A stretch of DNA of 64,000 bases from Flavobacteriales bacterium. GTDB taxonomy: Bacteria; Bacteroidota; Bacteroidia; Flavobacteriales_C; GCA-002722245. The position numbers and the translations under genes were made by a program. The DNA is taken from positions 1-64,000 of the forward strand of contig PBEC01000008.1 of assembly GCA_002717515.1 (NCBI GenBank). Reading direction: 5' to 3'. Position 1 is the stretch's first letter. Each line of letters starts with the position of its first letter. The notes under the pieces are model-generated. The model was not told where the DNA came from. It ran no database searches and saw only the letters and a list, made by a program, of their open reading frames with translations. Of this stretch, positions 35,501-45,200 are shown piece after piece.

Positions 35501-37141
35501 GAGTATCAATTTGATTCTGCAGGATTTTTTGATGTTAAACTATATGCAATCGACACATTCAATTGTGCGGACTCACTTACAAAAAATAATCTAATAGAAG
35601 TTTCCCGTATACCCAAACCGGAATTTACAGCAACCACTCTTCAAACAGGATGCCCACCTATGTCTACAAATTTTTCAGATACTACAGGGGGAACAATAAC
35701 AAAATGGCTTTGGAATTTTGGAGACGGAAATCAACGAACAGATAAAGACCCTACACATATTTTTACAAATCCAGGAAACTATGACATAAGTCTTATAGTT
35801 ACAAACTATGCGAATTGTAGCGATACAATTGTAAAACAAAAATATATTAATGTAGGAGGTCCATATGGTGAAGTAGTATATAGTTCTGATACCATATGTA
35901 TACCTGAAAAAATTGAGTTTAATTTAAATCTTAATAATACTAAATACTATGTTATAGATTATGGCGATGAAAACAAACTAAGCTACACTTACACTGAGAA
36001 TCCGGACAGCACAAACCACATATACACACAGGGAGGTATTCACCAACCCATTGTTGAACTTATTGACTCATTAGGTTGTTTGTATAAACTTCCTGAGCTC
36101 CCGAAAATTTATGGAGACAGTCTTAATGCAGATTTTAAAACAACATCTGAAATCATTTGTGATTTAAATAATGTCTCCTTTCTAAATAAATCCCGATCAA
36201 CTTTCGAATCTCAATTTTTGTGGTCATTTGGAAACAACGACAGCAGCACTTTAATATCGCCCATCTACAATTATGAAAAAGACAGCATTTATGAGGTAAG
36301 CCTTAAACAAATTAGTCCTTTGGGCTGTATCGACTCAATGAATCAAACTATTCAGGTTTTTTCTGCTCCTAGCCCAATATTATCTATTTATAATGAATCT
36401 TTTTGCATCCCTTCAGAAACGAACTTAAAGCTTAAATTTGAAAACGATGAATTTAATTTCGATAGTATTTATTTTCTAATTAATGACACGCTACAATTAT
36501 TAGGAGACTCTATTGTTAATATATTTTTAGAAAAAGGAGCACAAAACATAAAGTACTTTATAAAATACGGAGATGGAGCTTGTCTTTTAGATAGTTCTTT
36601 TTCACTTTCATTCTTTGAAAAACCCAAAGCAAATTTTGAATTTTCTCCAGAAAATTCCTCCCTGGAGGAACCTGTAATATATTTCAAAGATAAATCTGAA
36701 AATGCTACTTTTTGGAATTGGACTTTTGACGAATTTGGATCGAGCTCTTACCAAAATCCTGTATACAGTTATGAAACAGCCGATTCCTACACCGTAAAAT
36801 TAGTAGTAAGTAATCCAGGAGGATGTTCTGATTCAATTACTCATAAAGTTATAGTCTCTCCTTATAATTTTATAAATCTTCCAAGCGGATTTTCACCCAA
36901 CGGAGATGGAAAAAACGAGACATTCGGTATTCTAAAAGCTGGAAATATAGAACTACTTGAATTTAAAATATATAATCGTTGGGGAAACCTCGTGTTTTCA
37001 ACTACAAATCCAGATGAAGCCTGGGACGGAAAAAGAAAAGGGAAAGACCAAAATACTGGTACATATATCTATTATGTAAAAGGACGGAAAAATTCCGGAG
37101 AAATCACCGAAGTAAAAGGCAGTTTCACTCTTATAAGATGA
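32528..37141 (+). CDS. giant PKD-repeat surface protein with type B T9SS tail
   Basis: This 1537-aa protein has a signal peptide (about 1-31, ending MFSQ) and a long array of PKD-like beta domains. Most begin with a GCxP-type motif (SGCAPFIVSF, TGCSPHSSEF, TGCSPLNLTF, TGCPPMSTNF) and contain the PKD core WxFGDG or a close variant. Residues about 1450-1537 are a type B, gliding-associated C-terminal domain: GFSPNGDGKNETFG, YNRWGNLVF, AWDGK, GTYIYYVKG. Such proteins are T9SS cargo, and several act as adhesins in gliding. I chose ATG 32528; the upstream TTG at 32513 lies before the -7 box. Its stop overlaps the PorP/SprF gene by 4 nt. Confidence 0.9.
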   Translation: MHFVTYNSSYFLIKSLLKILLILYALPMFSQGELNADFDLAENTSGCAPFIVSFIDISSGGDSNNLSFYWDFGNGMSSNEQNPTHIYSQPGFYTVSFTVNDGSNSDTETKYSLIRVNPPPIADFTVNNQTGCSPHSSEFTDLSIPTSGTITDWFWAFGNGETSFEQNPTVVYTEIKNYNVFLKVVDINGCEASTSKSNYIKLDGPVANFLYDSVVCGLPANVTFLNQSTGNELDYFWDFGDGTTSTGDVPGTHVYTAFDSTKVTLIVTERNTGCSDTLSSSLVVGNYEAEFDWDIECGNNEFTINVENKTSVYNTLKWDFGGESIAFTSNASHNFSSKGPYEITLTTTIDPSCWDTTTIQYNLPIANISYDASICSYPFEVAFKNQSSAKNFQSFWEFGDSTSSTQNEPIHIYTIPPEMFLSKLLIEDSFGCVDSAQQYVTVPFPIARFYELNSKHTGCSPLNLTFKDTSYTLGSNISAVEWNFGDSLSGNNNFSTDSNPSHTYNTPGIYDITYIIFTEDGCSDTAVYEGIVKVGERPESATFEQLFNDSICYGESIQFIESATYSTTAIESNYFCWAFEEGSDSLLLNSETPPEDCPEKPEFSNNNNPFINFSQPTHIYSEFNHIADTSNSNVSTGEIIPNAGNLYTHLFIGYNNCLTEIIQPTFVDTTIAVNGYVLNDSVELFSDSTLQVGLYQASINYDSIAYSYVYTNSLSDTLVKIHPTDTIYLSFKEGEKYKIRTKIINKTSGCSNEITDVFTVDSTRLNFEIINKTCLNQNPVLFADNSFSKYGNINQRKWFVNNNLVATIKNNNSIDSFYYSFPDTGIFTVKLLVEFSIQYQKYGQWKTGVFFKQTSKQIKLEGVKAKGFSDTLQSCGGDKIQFNDTSSSTGEIKEYLWIFGDETANSNLKNPNHEYLNAGNYTPSLVVTDTFGCVDSVALDEIVVLKPNIDFTSSDSLVCKGDVVSFDNKSSGNSLSFVWTIDSTAQYITNIEYQFDSAGFFDVKLYAIDTFNCADSLTKNNLIEVSRIPKPEFTATTLQTGCPPMSTNFSDTTGGTITKWLWNFGDGNQRTDKDPTHIFTNPGNYDISLIVTNYANCSDTIVKQKYINVGGPYGEVVYSSDTICIPEKIEFNLNLNNTKYYVIDYGDENKLSYTYTENPDSTNHIYTQGGIHQPIVELIDSLGCLYKLPELPKIYGDSLNADFKTTSEIICDLNNVSFLNKSRSTFESQFLWSFGNNDSSTLISPIYNYEKDSIYEVSLKQISPLGCIDSMNQTIQVFSAPSPILSIYNESFCIPSETNLKLKFENDEFNFDSIYFLINDTLQLLGDSIVNIFLEKGAQNIKYFIKYGDGACLLDSSFSLSFFEKPKANFEFSPENSSLEEPVIYFKDKSENATFWNWTFDEFGSSSYQNPVYSYETADSYTVKLVVSNPGGCSDSITHKVIVSPYNFINLPSGFSPNGDGKNETFGILKAGNIELLEFKIYNRWGNLVFSTTNPDEAWDGKRKGKDQNTGTYIYYVKGRKNSGEITEVKGSFTLIR

Positions 37142-38160
37142 TTAAAACAAGAGCGAGCATACTGTTTTTATTTTTAAAATTTTCTGTACTCGGTCAGGAC
37201 ATTCACTTCTCTCAATACAACGATCTTCCATTGGCATTAAACCCTTCATTGGCTGGAAATATGGATGGAACAATGAGAACAGGAACCATATATAGAAATC
37301 AATGGAATAGTATAAGCGTCCCCTTTGAAAGCATGGCTATATATGCGGATTTTAAATCTGCTCCAAAATTTTTAAATCAACAAAATATTGGATGGGGAAT
37401 TCAAGTTCTCAACGACAAATCGGGTAATGGTGGACTCAGCGAAAACATACTTAACGTATGTGGTAGCTATCATCATTTCTTGACTAAAAAAGAAAACCAA
37501 ATACTCACAGCGGGAATTTCATTGGGCGGATTCCAAAAAAGTATTGACCTATCTAAATTAAATTTTGAAAATCAATTCCAATTCGAAACTGCAAATTTTG
37601 GTTCGATTACAAGTAATGAGGTCTTAGAAAATAATTTTATAATGGAGTTTGATATTAACCTAGGTGCGTCTTGGACATATTATGACGAAATGGGTCATCA
37701 GGCAATGTTTGGCTTCAGCGTAGCTCATTTGAATCGACCCAATTACAGCTTTTTCAGTGATAAAAACACTCTTGCTCGAAAATACACCGTTCACGGTTCT
37801 GGAATTTACACATTAAACAGAAAGTTTGATTTAGATCCATCTTTTTTGTTTTCATCACAAAACAAAAATATAAATGCCATTATAGGAACTGACTTAATTT
37901 ATTATTTAGGTAGAAAAACGGTTGAAAAAATCGATTTAAAAGTTGGACTCTACGCACGATTAGGCGATGCTCTTAATTTTACAATTGGAATGAATCAAGA
38001 CAATTGGAGTATTGATGTCGGCTATGATTTAAACATTTCAGGCCTTATGCCTGTCAGCAAATCAAGAGGAGCTTTTGAAATCTCTATATCGTTTGTCAAT
38101 AGGATGTTTAAAGGAGCGAAAAATATGAAGTACATAATTCCTGGTGATCGTTTATTATGA
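37138..38160 (+). CDS. PorP/SprF family outer-membrane protein
   Basis: This 340-aa protein has a signal peptide (to about GQD, residue 21) and the family signature DIHFSQYNDLPLALNPSLAG, then alternating beta strands of an outer-membrane barrel. PorP/SprF proteins work with T9SS; SprF is needed for SprB, a type B cargo. Here it overlaps a type B cargo gene upstream and an OmpA-family gene downstream by 4 nt each, so it is likely the dedicated partner of that cargo. It has no separate promoter that I can see. Confidence 0.92.
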   Translation: MIKTRASILFLFLKFSVLGQDIHFSQYNDLPLALNPSLAGNMDGTMRTGTIYRNQWNSISVPFESMAIYADFKSAPKFLNQQNIGWGIQVLNDKSGNGGLSENILNVCGSYHHFLTKKENQILTAGISLGGFQKSIDLSKLNFENQFQFETANFGSITSNEVLENNFIMEFDINLGASWTYYDEMGHQAMFGFSVAHLNRPNYSFFSDKNTLARKYTVHGSGIYTLNRKFDLDPSFLFSSQNKNINAIIGTDLIYYLGRKTVEKIDLKVGLYARLGDALNFTIGMNQDNWSIDVGYDLNISGLMPVSKSRGAFEISISFVNRMFKGAKNMKYIIPGDRLL

Positions 38161-40112
38161 TGAGAAAATTTACAACAACATTACTATTTTGCTTTCTTTC
38201 CATATTAGGTTTAAGCCAATACAAAAGCACGAAATTGAAAATGGCAGAAAGTTTACTCGAAGAAGGCAAAAAATTTGCCGCTTTAAAAATATACGAAGAC
38301 ATTGCAAAAAACCAAGGGGATAATACAGAAGTATATTTAAAAATTGCTGAATTAAATGAACAATTATTTAATTATAATGAAGCTGCTAAATGGTATTATG
38401 AATTATTCGAAATTCAAAAAGGAGTATTTCCAAAATCAGAATTCAAATTTGCAGAAATCCAAATGATATTGGGAAACTATGAACTCGCGCTTAAACATTT
38501 TATCAATTTTAATAAAACCTACACAGGTTATGACAAAGTACTTTATAAAAAACTATGTAAAAATCATATACAAAGTTGTGAATTATCTTTAAAATCAATT
38601 CAAAATTCTGAAATATCAATAAAAAGAATCCCAAAAAACATCAATTCATCTTACACCGATTTATCGCCTTTTATTTTTAAAAACAAATTATACTTTTCAT
38701 CAATTGCTGTTGATTCAACAATGACTTACACAAATTATTTAGATTCTGCACCTACTTTTCAAGTATACGTTTCGGAACAAATTAATGAGGAAAATTTTGA
38801 CACTGCACACCTGTTTATCCCTGAAGTAATTAACAAAGCATACTCACATACATCAAATGGATGCTTTAGTAACGACGGAAATAAATTTCTTTTTACTCGA
38901 TGTAAAAAAAACTCCAAAGGGAATACTATTTGTAAAATACATTGCTCAATAAAAACTGACAGTATATGGAGTGATCCTATACCATTGGGATCAGAAATAA
39001 ATGACAAGAACAATGACTTTTCAAGTACACATCCAACCCTTATGAGTTATTTAAAGAGGGGACATAAAAAAGATACCATTACCAAAATTATTTTTGCAAG
39101 TACAATGCCTGGTGGTAATGGAGGTTATGATTTATGGATGGCAACACTTGATGAAAATTTAAATACTTCTAAGCTTGAAAATCTGGGTAGAAAAATAAAT
39201 TCTATGGGTAATGATTTGACTCCATTTTACAGTCCGGATGAAAAAACACTTTACTTCTCCTCAAACGGTCATGTCGGATTTGGTGGATTAGATGTGTTTA
39301 AAACGAATATCAAAAATGGCAGGGCTAAAAACAAAACATTACTGGATAAACCGATAAATACTTCATGGGATGATTGGTACTACGTTAAAAAGGATAAAGA
39401 AACAGCTTTTATTGTTTCCAACAGAGAAGAAGCAAAAACCTACTACCAAAACATTCGATTAGACGATATTTTTATCGTCAAAACAGTTACTAAAAAATAT
39501 TTAACCCTCTTCGCCTATGAGAATAATGAGGAAAAAAGATTTTTAGAAGGAGTTATTTTCAGTGTGAAAATGACCAATGATAAAAAACACCATGAAAGTC
39601 AATTTGAAACGAACGAACCGTTCCAAATCATTCCCAACAAAACTTATGAAATAATAGCACAAAAAAACGGATACTTTAATAAAAGTATTCTGTTTTCAAC
39701 TCATCACAACATTGAACCTGATACTTTAAAAACAGAACTCAAACTGCAAAAAATTGACACATCTAATGGTATAATAATCGACAACATTTATTTTGAGTAC
39801 AATTCACACACATTAAAACCTGAATCAAAACGAGCACTTAATAAACTCTACAAGTTGTTAATCATAAATCCATCTTTAAGAATTGAAATAGGTGCACATA
39901 CCGATGTTAAAGGTTCTGATTCATACAATATTGAACTATCATTAAAAAGAGCTGAATCGGTTGTGAATTATTTGGTTAATAAAGGCATTGGAAAAGATGT
40001 ATTAACAGCTAAGGGGTATGGAAAATCATCACCTATATTCAAAAAAACAGAATCATCTAGAAACAGAAGAATTGAATTTAAAGTACTTAATGAAAATAAC
40101 ATAGGGGATTAA
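38157..40112 (+). CDS. PorE-like OmpA-family protein (TPR, propeller, CNA-like, OmpA)
   Basis: This 651-aa protein has a signal peptide (about 1-21), tetratricopeptide-like helices (about 28-130), a WD40-like/PD40 propeller (about 165-440, with SPDEKTLYFSSNGHVGFGG), a small beta domain (about 465-535) and a C-terminal OmpA peptidoglycan-binding domain (about 540-645, with GAHTDVKGSDSYN and LSLKRAESVVNYL). The order matches PorE, which ties the T9SS ring to the cell wall. No lipobox Cys is evident. It is the last gene of a three-gene operon with the PKD protein and the PorP/SprF protein. Confidence 0.87.
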   Translation: MMRKFTTTLLFCFLSILGLSQYKSTKLKMAESLLEEGKKFAALKIYEDIAKNQGDNTEVYLKIAELNEQLFNYNEAAKWYYELFEIQKGVFPKSEFKFAEIQMILGNYELALKHFINFNKTYTGYDKVLYKKLCKNHIQSCELSLKSIQNSEISIKRIPKNINSSYTDLSPFIFKNKLYFSSIAVDSTMTYTNYLDSAPTFQVYVSEQINEENFDTAHLFIPEVINKAYSHTSNGCFSNDGNKFLFTRCKKNSKGNTICKIHCSIKTDSIWSDPIPLGSEINDKNNDFSSTHPTLMSYLKRGHKKDTITKIIFASTMPGGNGGYDLWMATLDENLNTSKLENLGRKINSMGNDLTPFYSPDEKTLYFSSNGHVGFGGLDVFKTNIKNGRAKNKTLLDKPINTSWDDWYYVKKDKETAFIVSNREEAKTYYQNIRLDDIFIVKTVTKKYLTLFAYENNEEKRFLEGVIFSVKMTNDKKHHESQFETNEPFQIIPNKTYEIIAQKNGYFNKSILFSTHHNIEPDTLKTELKLQKIDTSNGIIIDNIYFEYNSHTLKPESKRALNKLYKLLIINPSLRIEIGAHTDVKGSDSYNIELSLKRAESVVNYLVNKGIGKDVLTAKGYGKSSPIFKKTESSRNRRIEFKVLNENNIGD

Positions 40113-40129
40113 ACACACTGAAATTGACT

Positions 40130-41296
40130 ATGAAAAATATCAGATTTCTTATTCTATTTTTTTACACTCTTCCAGCCCTTGGTCACTGGGAAGAAATTAA
40201 CTCAACGACAAATAATGATTTAATAAAAATAGAAATCATTGATGAGAATGCTTTTTGCGGAGGGAAAAATGGTATTCTTCTCAAGAGTATCGATTTCGGT
40301 AATTCATGGACAGAAATAGCTACGTCAGCATCAGGAAGTATAACCGACATTCATTTTTTAAATACATCTGTTGGTTATTTTACTACCAGCAATGGAAAAA
40401 TATTCAAAACAATAAATGAAGGAACAATTTGGACAGAGCAATCCGTTCACAACGGAAGCATAAACGGAATAGACTTTAAAGACGACTCAACAGGAATTGC
40501 CGTCGGAGACTTTGGAAATATATTTAAAACAGAAGATGGCGGCGAAAACTGGATTAATTTAGGTAGTCAATCCATTTACATACTGAATGATGTCTCTTTT
40601 TTAAATGACACCTTAATTGTAGCAGTAGGAGCTACAGGTTCTTATCTATTCAGCACAAATTCAGGTGAAAACTGGACCTATAAAAACACAAATCAGCCTG
40701 AAACCTTTTTCACAATTGAAAAAAAAGATTCTGAAATTGGATCTATTGTTGGAACAAACGGCAGTTATGCAGAATTCTCGGAGCATAACCTTTCTATCGG
40801 AGATATTTCAATAATCGACAACGATGGAAACTGGTTAAAAGATGTTCATTTCACACATAAAGAGAACAGCTATATTAAAACCATTGTTGTAGGTTTCAAA
40901 AGTACAGTTTATATAGAAAATAATGGTTGGAACAATTGGAGTATGGATTCACTTAATAACCTAAATAGTGTTCATTTTTTCAACGACACAATAGGTCTTG
41001 CTTGTGGATCAAATGGTAAAATTTATAAAACAACTTCTGGAGGCGTACCTTCATCTATTAAACAGATTAAAAAAATCAAGCTGAACGCATATCCAAACCC
41101 CGTAAATACCACACTATTTTTTGAAGGCAATTTCATAGATTACGAAGCAACTATATATAACACTTTAGGACAGTTGATTCTTAAAAAAGTACTGACTGAA
41201 AACCAATTGGATTTATCACATATCCCAAAAGGAAATTATTACGTTAAACTCCATTCCTCAACTAATTTTACCATTGGCGTATTCTCAAAGAAATAA
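40130..41296 (+). CDS. YCF48/BNR-like propeller protein with type A T9SS tail
   Basis: This 388-aa exported protein has a signal peptide (about 1-17) and repeated propeller blades with the pattern GxxWT or GENW (IDFGNSWTEI, NEGTIWTEQ, EDGGENWINL, NSGENWTYK), like photosystem-assembly factor YCF48. The last 75 residues (LNAYPNPVNTTLFFEG to FSKK) form a type A T9SS sorting domain. Such cargo is common in Bacteroidota and its binding partners are mostly unknown. The start ATG 40130 follows a TTG at 40124 that I rejected. It lies 17 nt after the OmpA gene and may be read with that operon. Confidence 0.85.
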   Translation: MKNIRFLILFFYTLPALGHWEEINSTTNNDLIKIEIIDENAFCGGKNGILLKSIDFGNSWTEIATSASGSITDIHFLNTSVGYFTTSNGKIFKTINEGTIWTEQSVHNGSINGIDFKDDSTGIAVGDFGNIFKTEDGGENWINLGSQSIYILNDVSFLNDTLIVAVGATGSYLFSTNSGENWTYKNTNQPETFFTIEKKDSEIGSIVGTNGSYAEFSEHNLSIGDISIIDNDGNWLKDVHFTHKENSYIKTIVVGFKSTVYIENNGWNNWSMDSLNNLNSVHFFNDTIGLACGSNGKIYKTTSGGVPSSIKQIKKIKLNAYPNPVNTTLFFEGNFIDYEATIYNTLGQLILKKVLTENQLDLSHIPKGNYYVKLHSSTNFTIGVFSKK

Positions 41297-41358
41297 AACA
41301 TTGAATTAATTGTTTGGAGTATAATTTAAGCTTAATATATGACTATATTCCTGTTAAG

Positions 41359-42264
41359 ATGTTCAAAATAGCCTTTCACCCTATATACGTTCATCCCGTT
41401 CCAAAAAATCATAGATTTCCTATGGAAAAATATGAACTTCTTCCCTTACAATTGGTGCATGAGGGTATTGTTGAAGAATCAAACTTTTTCGAGCCTACAA
41501 TGGAGCATATTTACGACTACAGTATTCACAACAACAATTACTTAAAAAAACTGTTTAATGGAGAGCTCACAAAAACTGAAGAAAGAGCGTCGGGTTTTAA
41601 GCAAGATAATCGTCTTGTGCAGCGAGAAATATGCATTACAAATGGAACCATCGAAGCAGCTATGCAAGCATTAAATGACGGAATATCATTCAATATTGCC
41701 GGTGGAACGCATCATGCTTTTTCCAATAAACCTGAAGGGTTCTGCTTATTAAACGATCAAGCCATAGCCTCGATGCATTTATTGAATAATTCACTGGTCA
41801 AAAAAATAATAATTATAGATTTAGACGTTCATCAAGGCAACGGAACGGCCGAAATATTATCCAACGAACCCAGAGTTTATACATTTAGTATGCATGGCGA
41901 AAAAAACTATCCACTTCATAAACCTGCTTCAGATTTGGATATTTCTATACCCGACTCGACAAATGATCTTGATTATTTAACTATTCTTGAAAAGAATTTA
42001 AAAGAAATCTTCAATAGATTTCAACCCGAATTTGCTTTTTATCAGTCCGGAGTCGATGTTTTAAAATCCGATAAACTCGGAAGGCTTTCCTTAACATTGG
42101 AGGGCTGTAAAAAACGAGATGAATTTGTATTCAATATATGTAAAGAAAACTCTATTCCGGTAACAACAACTATGGGAGGGGGATATTCCAAAGACATAAA
42201 AATCATCTTGGACGCCCATTGCAATACCTTCAAAGCCGGAATATCCAAACACCTTGAAGCTTAA
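41359..42264 (+). CDS. histone-deacetylase-superfamily zinc hydrolase
   Basis: This 301-aa protein belongs to the arginase/deacetylase fold of HDAC-like and acetylpolyamine hydrolases. The active-site pair is His118-His119 in GGTHHAF. Zinc ligands are Asp156 and His158 in IDLDVHQGNG, and Asp238 in LKSDKLGRL. The substrate could be an acetylated lysine, polyamine or small metabolite such as acetoin-related compounds; the sequence does not decide. The start is ATG 41359 (MFKIAFHPIYVHP), which gives the normal family N terminus; an upstream TTG at 41314 would add 15 unlikely residues. It is convergent with the giant 1521-aa gene, with 10 nt between stops. Confidence 0.9.
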   Translation: MFKIAFHPIYVHPVPKNHRFPMEKYELLPLQLVHEGIVEESNFFEPTMEHIYDYSIHNNNYLKKLFNGELTKTEERASGFKQDNRLVQREICITNGTIEAAMQALNDGISFNIAGGTHHAFSNKPEGFCLLNDQAIASMHLLNNSLVKKIIIIDLDVHQGNGTAEILSNEPRVYTFSMHGEKNYPLHKPASDLDISIPDSTNDLDYLTILEKNLKEIFNRFQPEFAFYQSGVDVLKSDKLGRLSLTLEGCKKRDEFVFNICKENSIPVTTTMGGGYSKDIKIILDAHCNTFKAGISKHLEA

Positions 42265-42280
42265 ATGTAAACTCTTACAT
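42265..42280. terminator. weak hairpin between convergent genes
   Basis: ATGTAA, loop ACTC, TTACAT form a 6-bp stem between the stops of the HDAC-like gene and the giant surface-protein gene. There is no T run, so termination here is only possible. Confidence 0.3.
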
Positions 42281-45200
42281 CATAAGTGTAACAGTACCTA
42301 TCATTTCGTGCTCTTTACCTGTGAAAGGATCAACAACAACAAGTCGCCATACGTACACATCCATTTGGGCAATTTTACCACTCGATGGAGATAGCTCGGT
42401 AACTCTTCCATCCCATCCTTGGTATGGAATTTTACTCATCCAAATTAAAGTACCCCAACGATTGTAAATTCTAAAATCATAATTATCACCAAATTCTAAA
42501 TTTCTACCTACTGGAAAAAACGTATCATTTGTGCCATCATCATTCGGTGTAAAAGCATTTGGAAGAAACACTGAAAACTTATCACGAATAATAACGGGCT
42601 TGACAATTGAATCCGAACAGCCATTTGAATTGGTAACTTTAAGCTTAACATTAACAGTATCTCCATTTGAAGAATTAAACGCTACCGTCGGATTTTCATC
42701 AATTGATGTTTGAGGACTGGCCGTAGTCACTGGATTAGATTGTGACGGCAATACTACATTTGAAAAATCCCATTCAAAAGAAAACGCGTCTTGAGAAGAT
42801 TGGTTTTCAAACACAGCGACATTGTTGTCCACATCCAATATTTCAGGCAACCATGAAAAATCAGCTGTTGGAATTTCATAGGTACATACTGCACTGGAAA
42901 GTGTAGTGCTATCTGTACAACCGTTCGCATAAACGTTTACTAATTTGATGTCAAAACATCCGAAAGAAGAGTACGTTTGATTTACTGTTCCAGAGACATC
43001 AGTTGACGTATTGGAATTTCCAAAATCCCATGAGCTCTGAACAGGTGTTTCTCCCGACTCATCAGAAACTAATACATTTAATGGAGCACAACCCATTCTT
43101 GGGGTAACGGATAAAGCAGTAACAGGAACCTCGTGAACATCAAATGAAATCGCGGTATCAGCCTGACAAGGATTGGTTAATGTATAGGTAGCCGTATAAG
43201 AACCCCCTGTAGTTGGATTAAAGGTACCACTTGCACTAACATCACCTCCCCAAGTTCCTCCTGCAGTAGCAGCTGTTAAGGTAAATGGATTAGAACCAGC
43301 ACAAACAGTTGATGGAGGAGTAATAGTTGGATCAGGAGTCCCTTCAACAGTAACTAAAACAGTATCCCAACTACCACATTTACCACTAATTGTATGCCGG
43401 ATTTCAAAAGTTCCATCACCTGCAACAGAGGGATCAAAAATACCGTTATTTACATCCGTTATCCCCGTTCCTGACCAAGTTCCACCTGTAGAGCCTGAAA
43501 CTGTCCCAATTGAAAATGGCGCTTCTGATACGCAAACATTGGCAACAGGCAACAATGTAGCATCTGCTCTTTCAAGAACATGAATCCTTAGTGAATTCGT
43601 AGTAATACAGCCCTGATTATCAGCACTTAAATCTATATCATTATCGCCGATATTGCCACTGGGGTCAAAATTACCCAATGCATCTACATCACCCGTCCAA
43701 GTTAAAACAGAGCTGGAAGGAACAACGCTTACTGAAACTAAAATTGATGCATCATCTTCACACAGAGTATCCTGGAAAGGAAAAGTTATAGTAGGCATAT
43801 CAATAACTTCAAAAGTTATCGTATCGTATGCAGGGCATTGACCTGAAAAACCATATTCCAACTCAAACTGACCCGACAAAGATGTAGTTGTAAACAATGA
43901 TCCTGTGGAATTAAGACCTCCATTAGTATTGGTGATTTCAACCCAAGCACCACCTGGCTCCGAGGTAGTTAAAGCAACATCGCCATGATTTTCACAAAAA
44001 GAAGTGTCAATATTGGTAATTGAAGGATCAGGCGTACTATTTACAACAATATCAATGGTTTTTACATCACCACAATTACCAGGTATTGTATAAGTAATAG
44101 TGTGTGGACTTGATCCTAAAGCCGCTGCATCGGCAGGGTCAAATTCACCTGTAGTCGGATCAACTCCATTTCCACTAAATGTTCCTCCTGCATCTACCAC
44201 AGATAAAATCACAGGGGAATCTGTATCACAAAACGGACCAACTGAAGTAATAGAGGCGTCAAGCTGACTGGTGGTAGTAACCCAAATTGTATCCTTATCC
44301 TCGCAAGGATCAGGGATGGTATATATCAGCATTTCATCAACTACCACGCCAAGTGATGCTAGATCGATTTCTATATCTGTTCCCGTTTGATTGACTGCAG
44401 CGTTGTTCCAGGTACCACCCGATTGATTCACTGTTAATAATGGGTTTGGATCCAAAACACAAAACGACAAAGAATCTTTATTTTGTGGCGTATTTATGGA
44501 TGCATCGTTTAACGGATTAACCATGACATTTAAAGTATCTGCAGCTCCACATAAACCAGGTATGGTATAAATCACCTCTTTTTGTCCTGATGTTAAAGAA
44601 CTTGGATCAAAAGTTGACGGAAGAGAAACATCTCCAGACCAAAGTCCAGAATCCGCACTTGCGGGAGTAATGGTTAAACTAACAGCGGGCTCGTCTGCAC
44701 AAAATGGCCCTATTGAATCAATCGAAGGAATCGGTCTTTCTTTGACCAATACATTAATAGAATCCGCATTCAAACAACCCAAACTATCCACACCATACTT
44801 AACCGTATAGTTTCCTGGCCCAAGGGCTACGGGATCAAAATTAGGCACAACAAAAGGAATCCCATTGTCTATTTGCCAAACTCCAGTTACATCTCCTCCA
44901 TTTGCTGGTATTGCAGTCATTACTACGGCTACCGAGTCATCACAAAACGGACCTATTTGGTCTACGACAACCGTTGGAATTTTTTTCACTTCAATGTACA
45001 TAGAATCTTGGCAAGAATTGTCTACTGTAAACTTCAATTTATATATACCATACTTTGTATTAGGTGCAGAAGCATCAAATAAAGTATCGGAACCTGAGTC
45101 ATTCATTGTTGCGCTAACACCAGTAGAAGTTGGGACAGAATCTATGGACCAAACTCCTACTCCACTTGAAGAAACCACTGCAGTATCCAATAAAAAAGTT

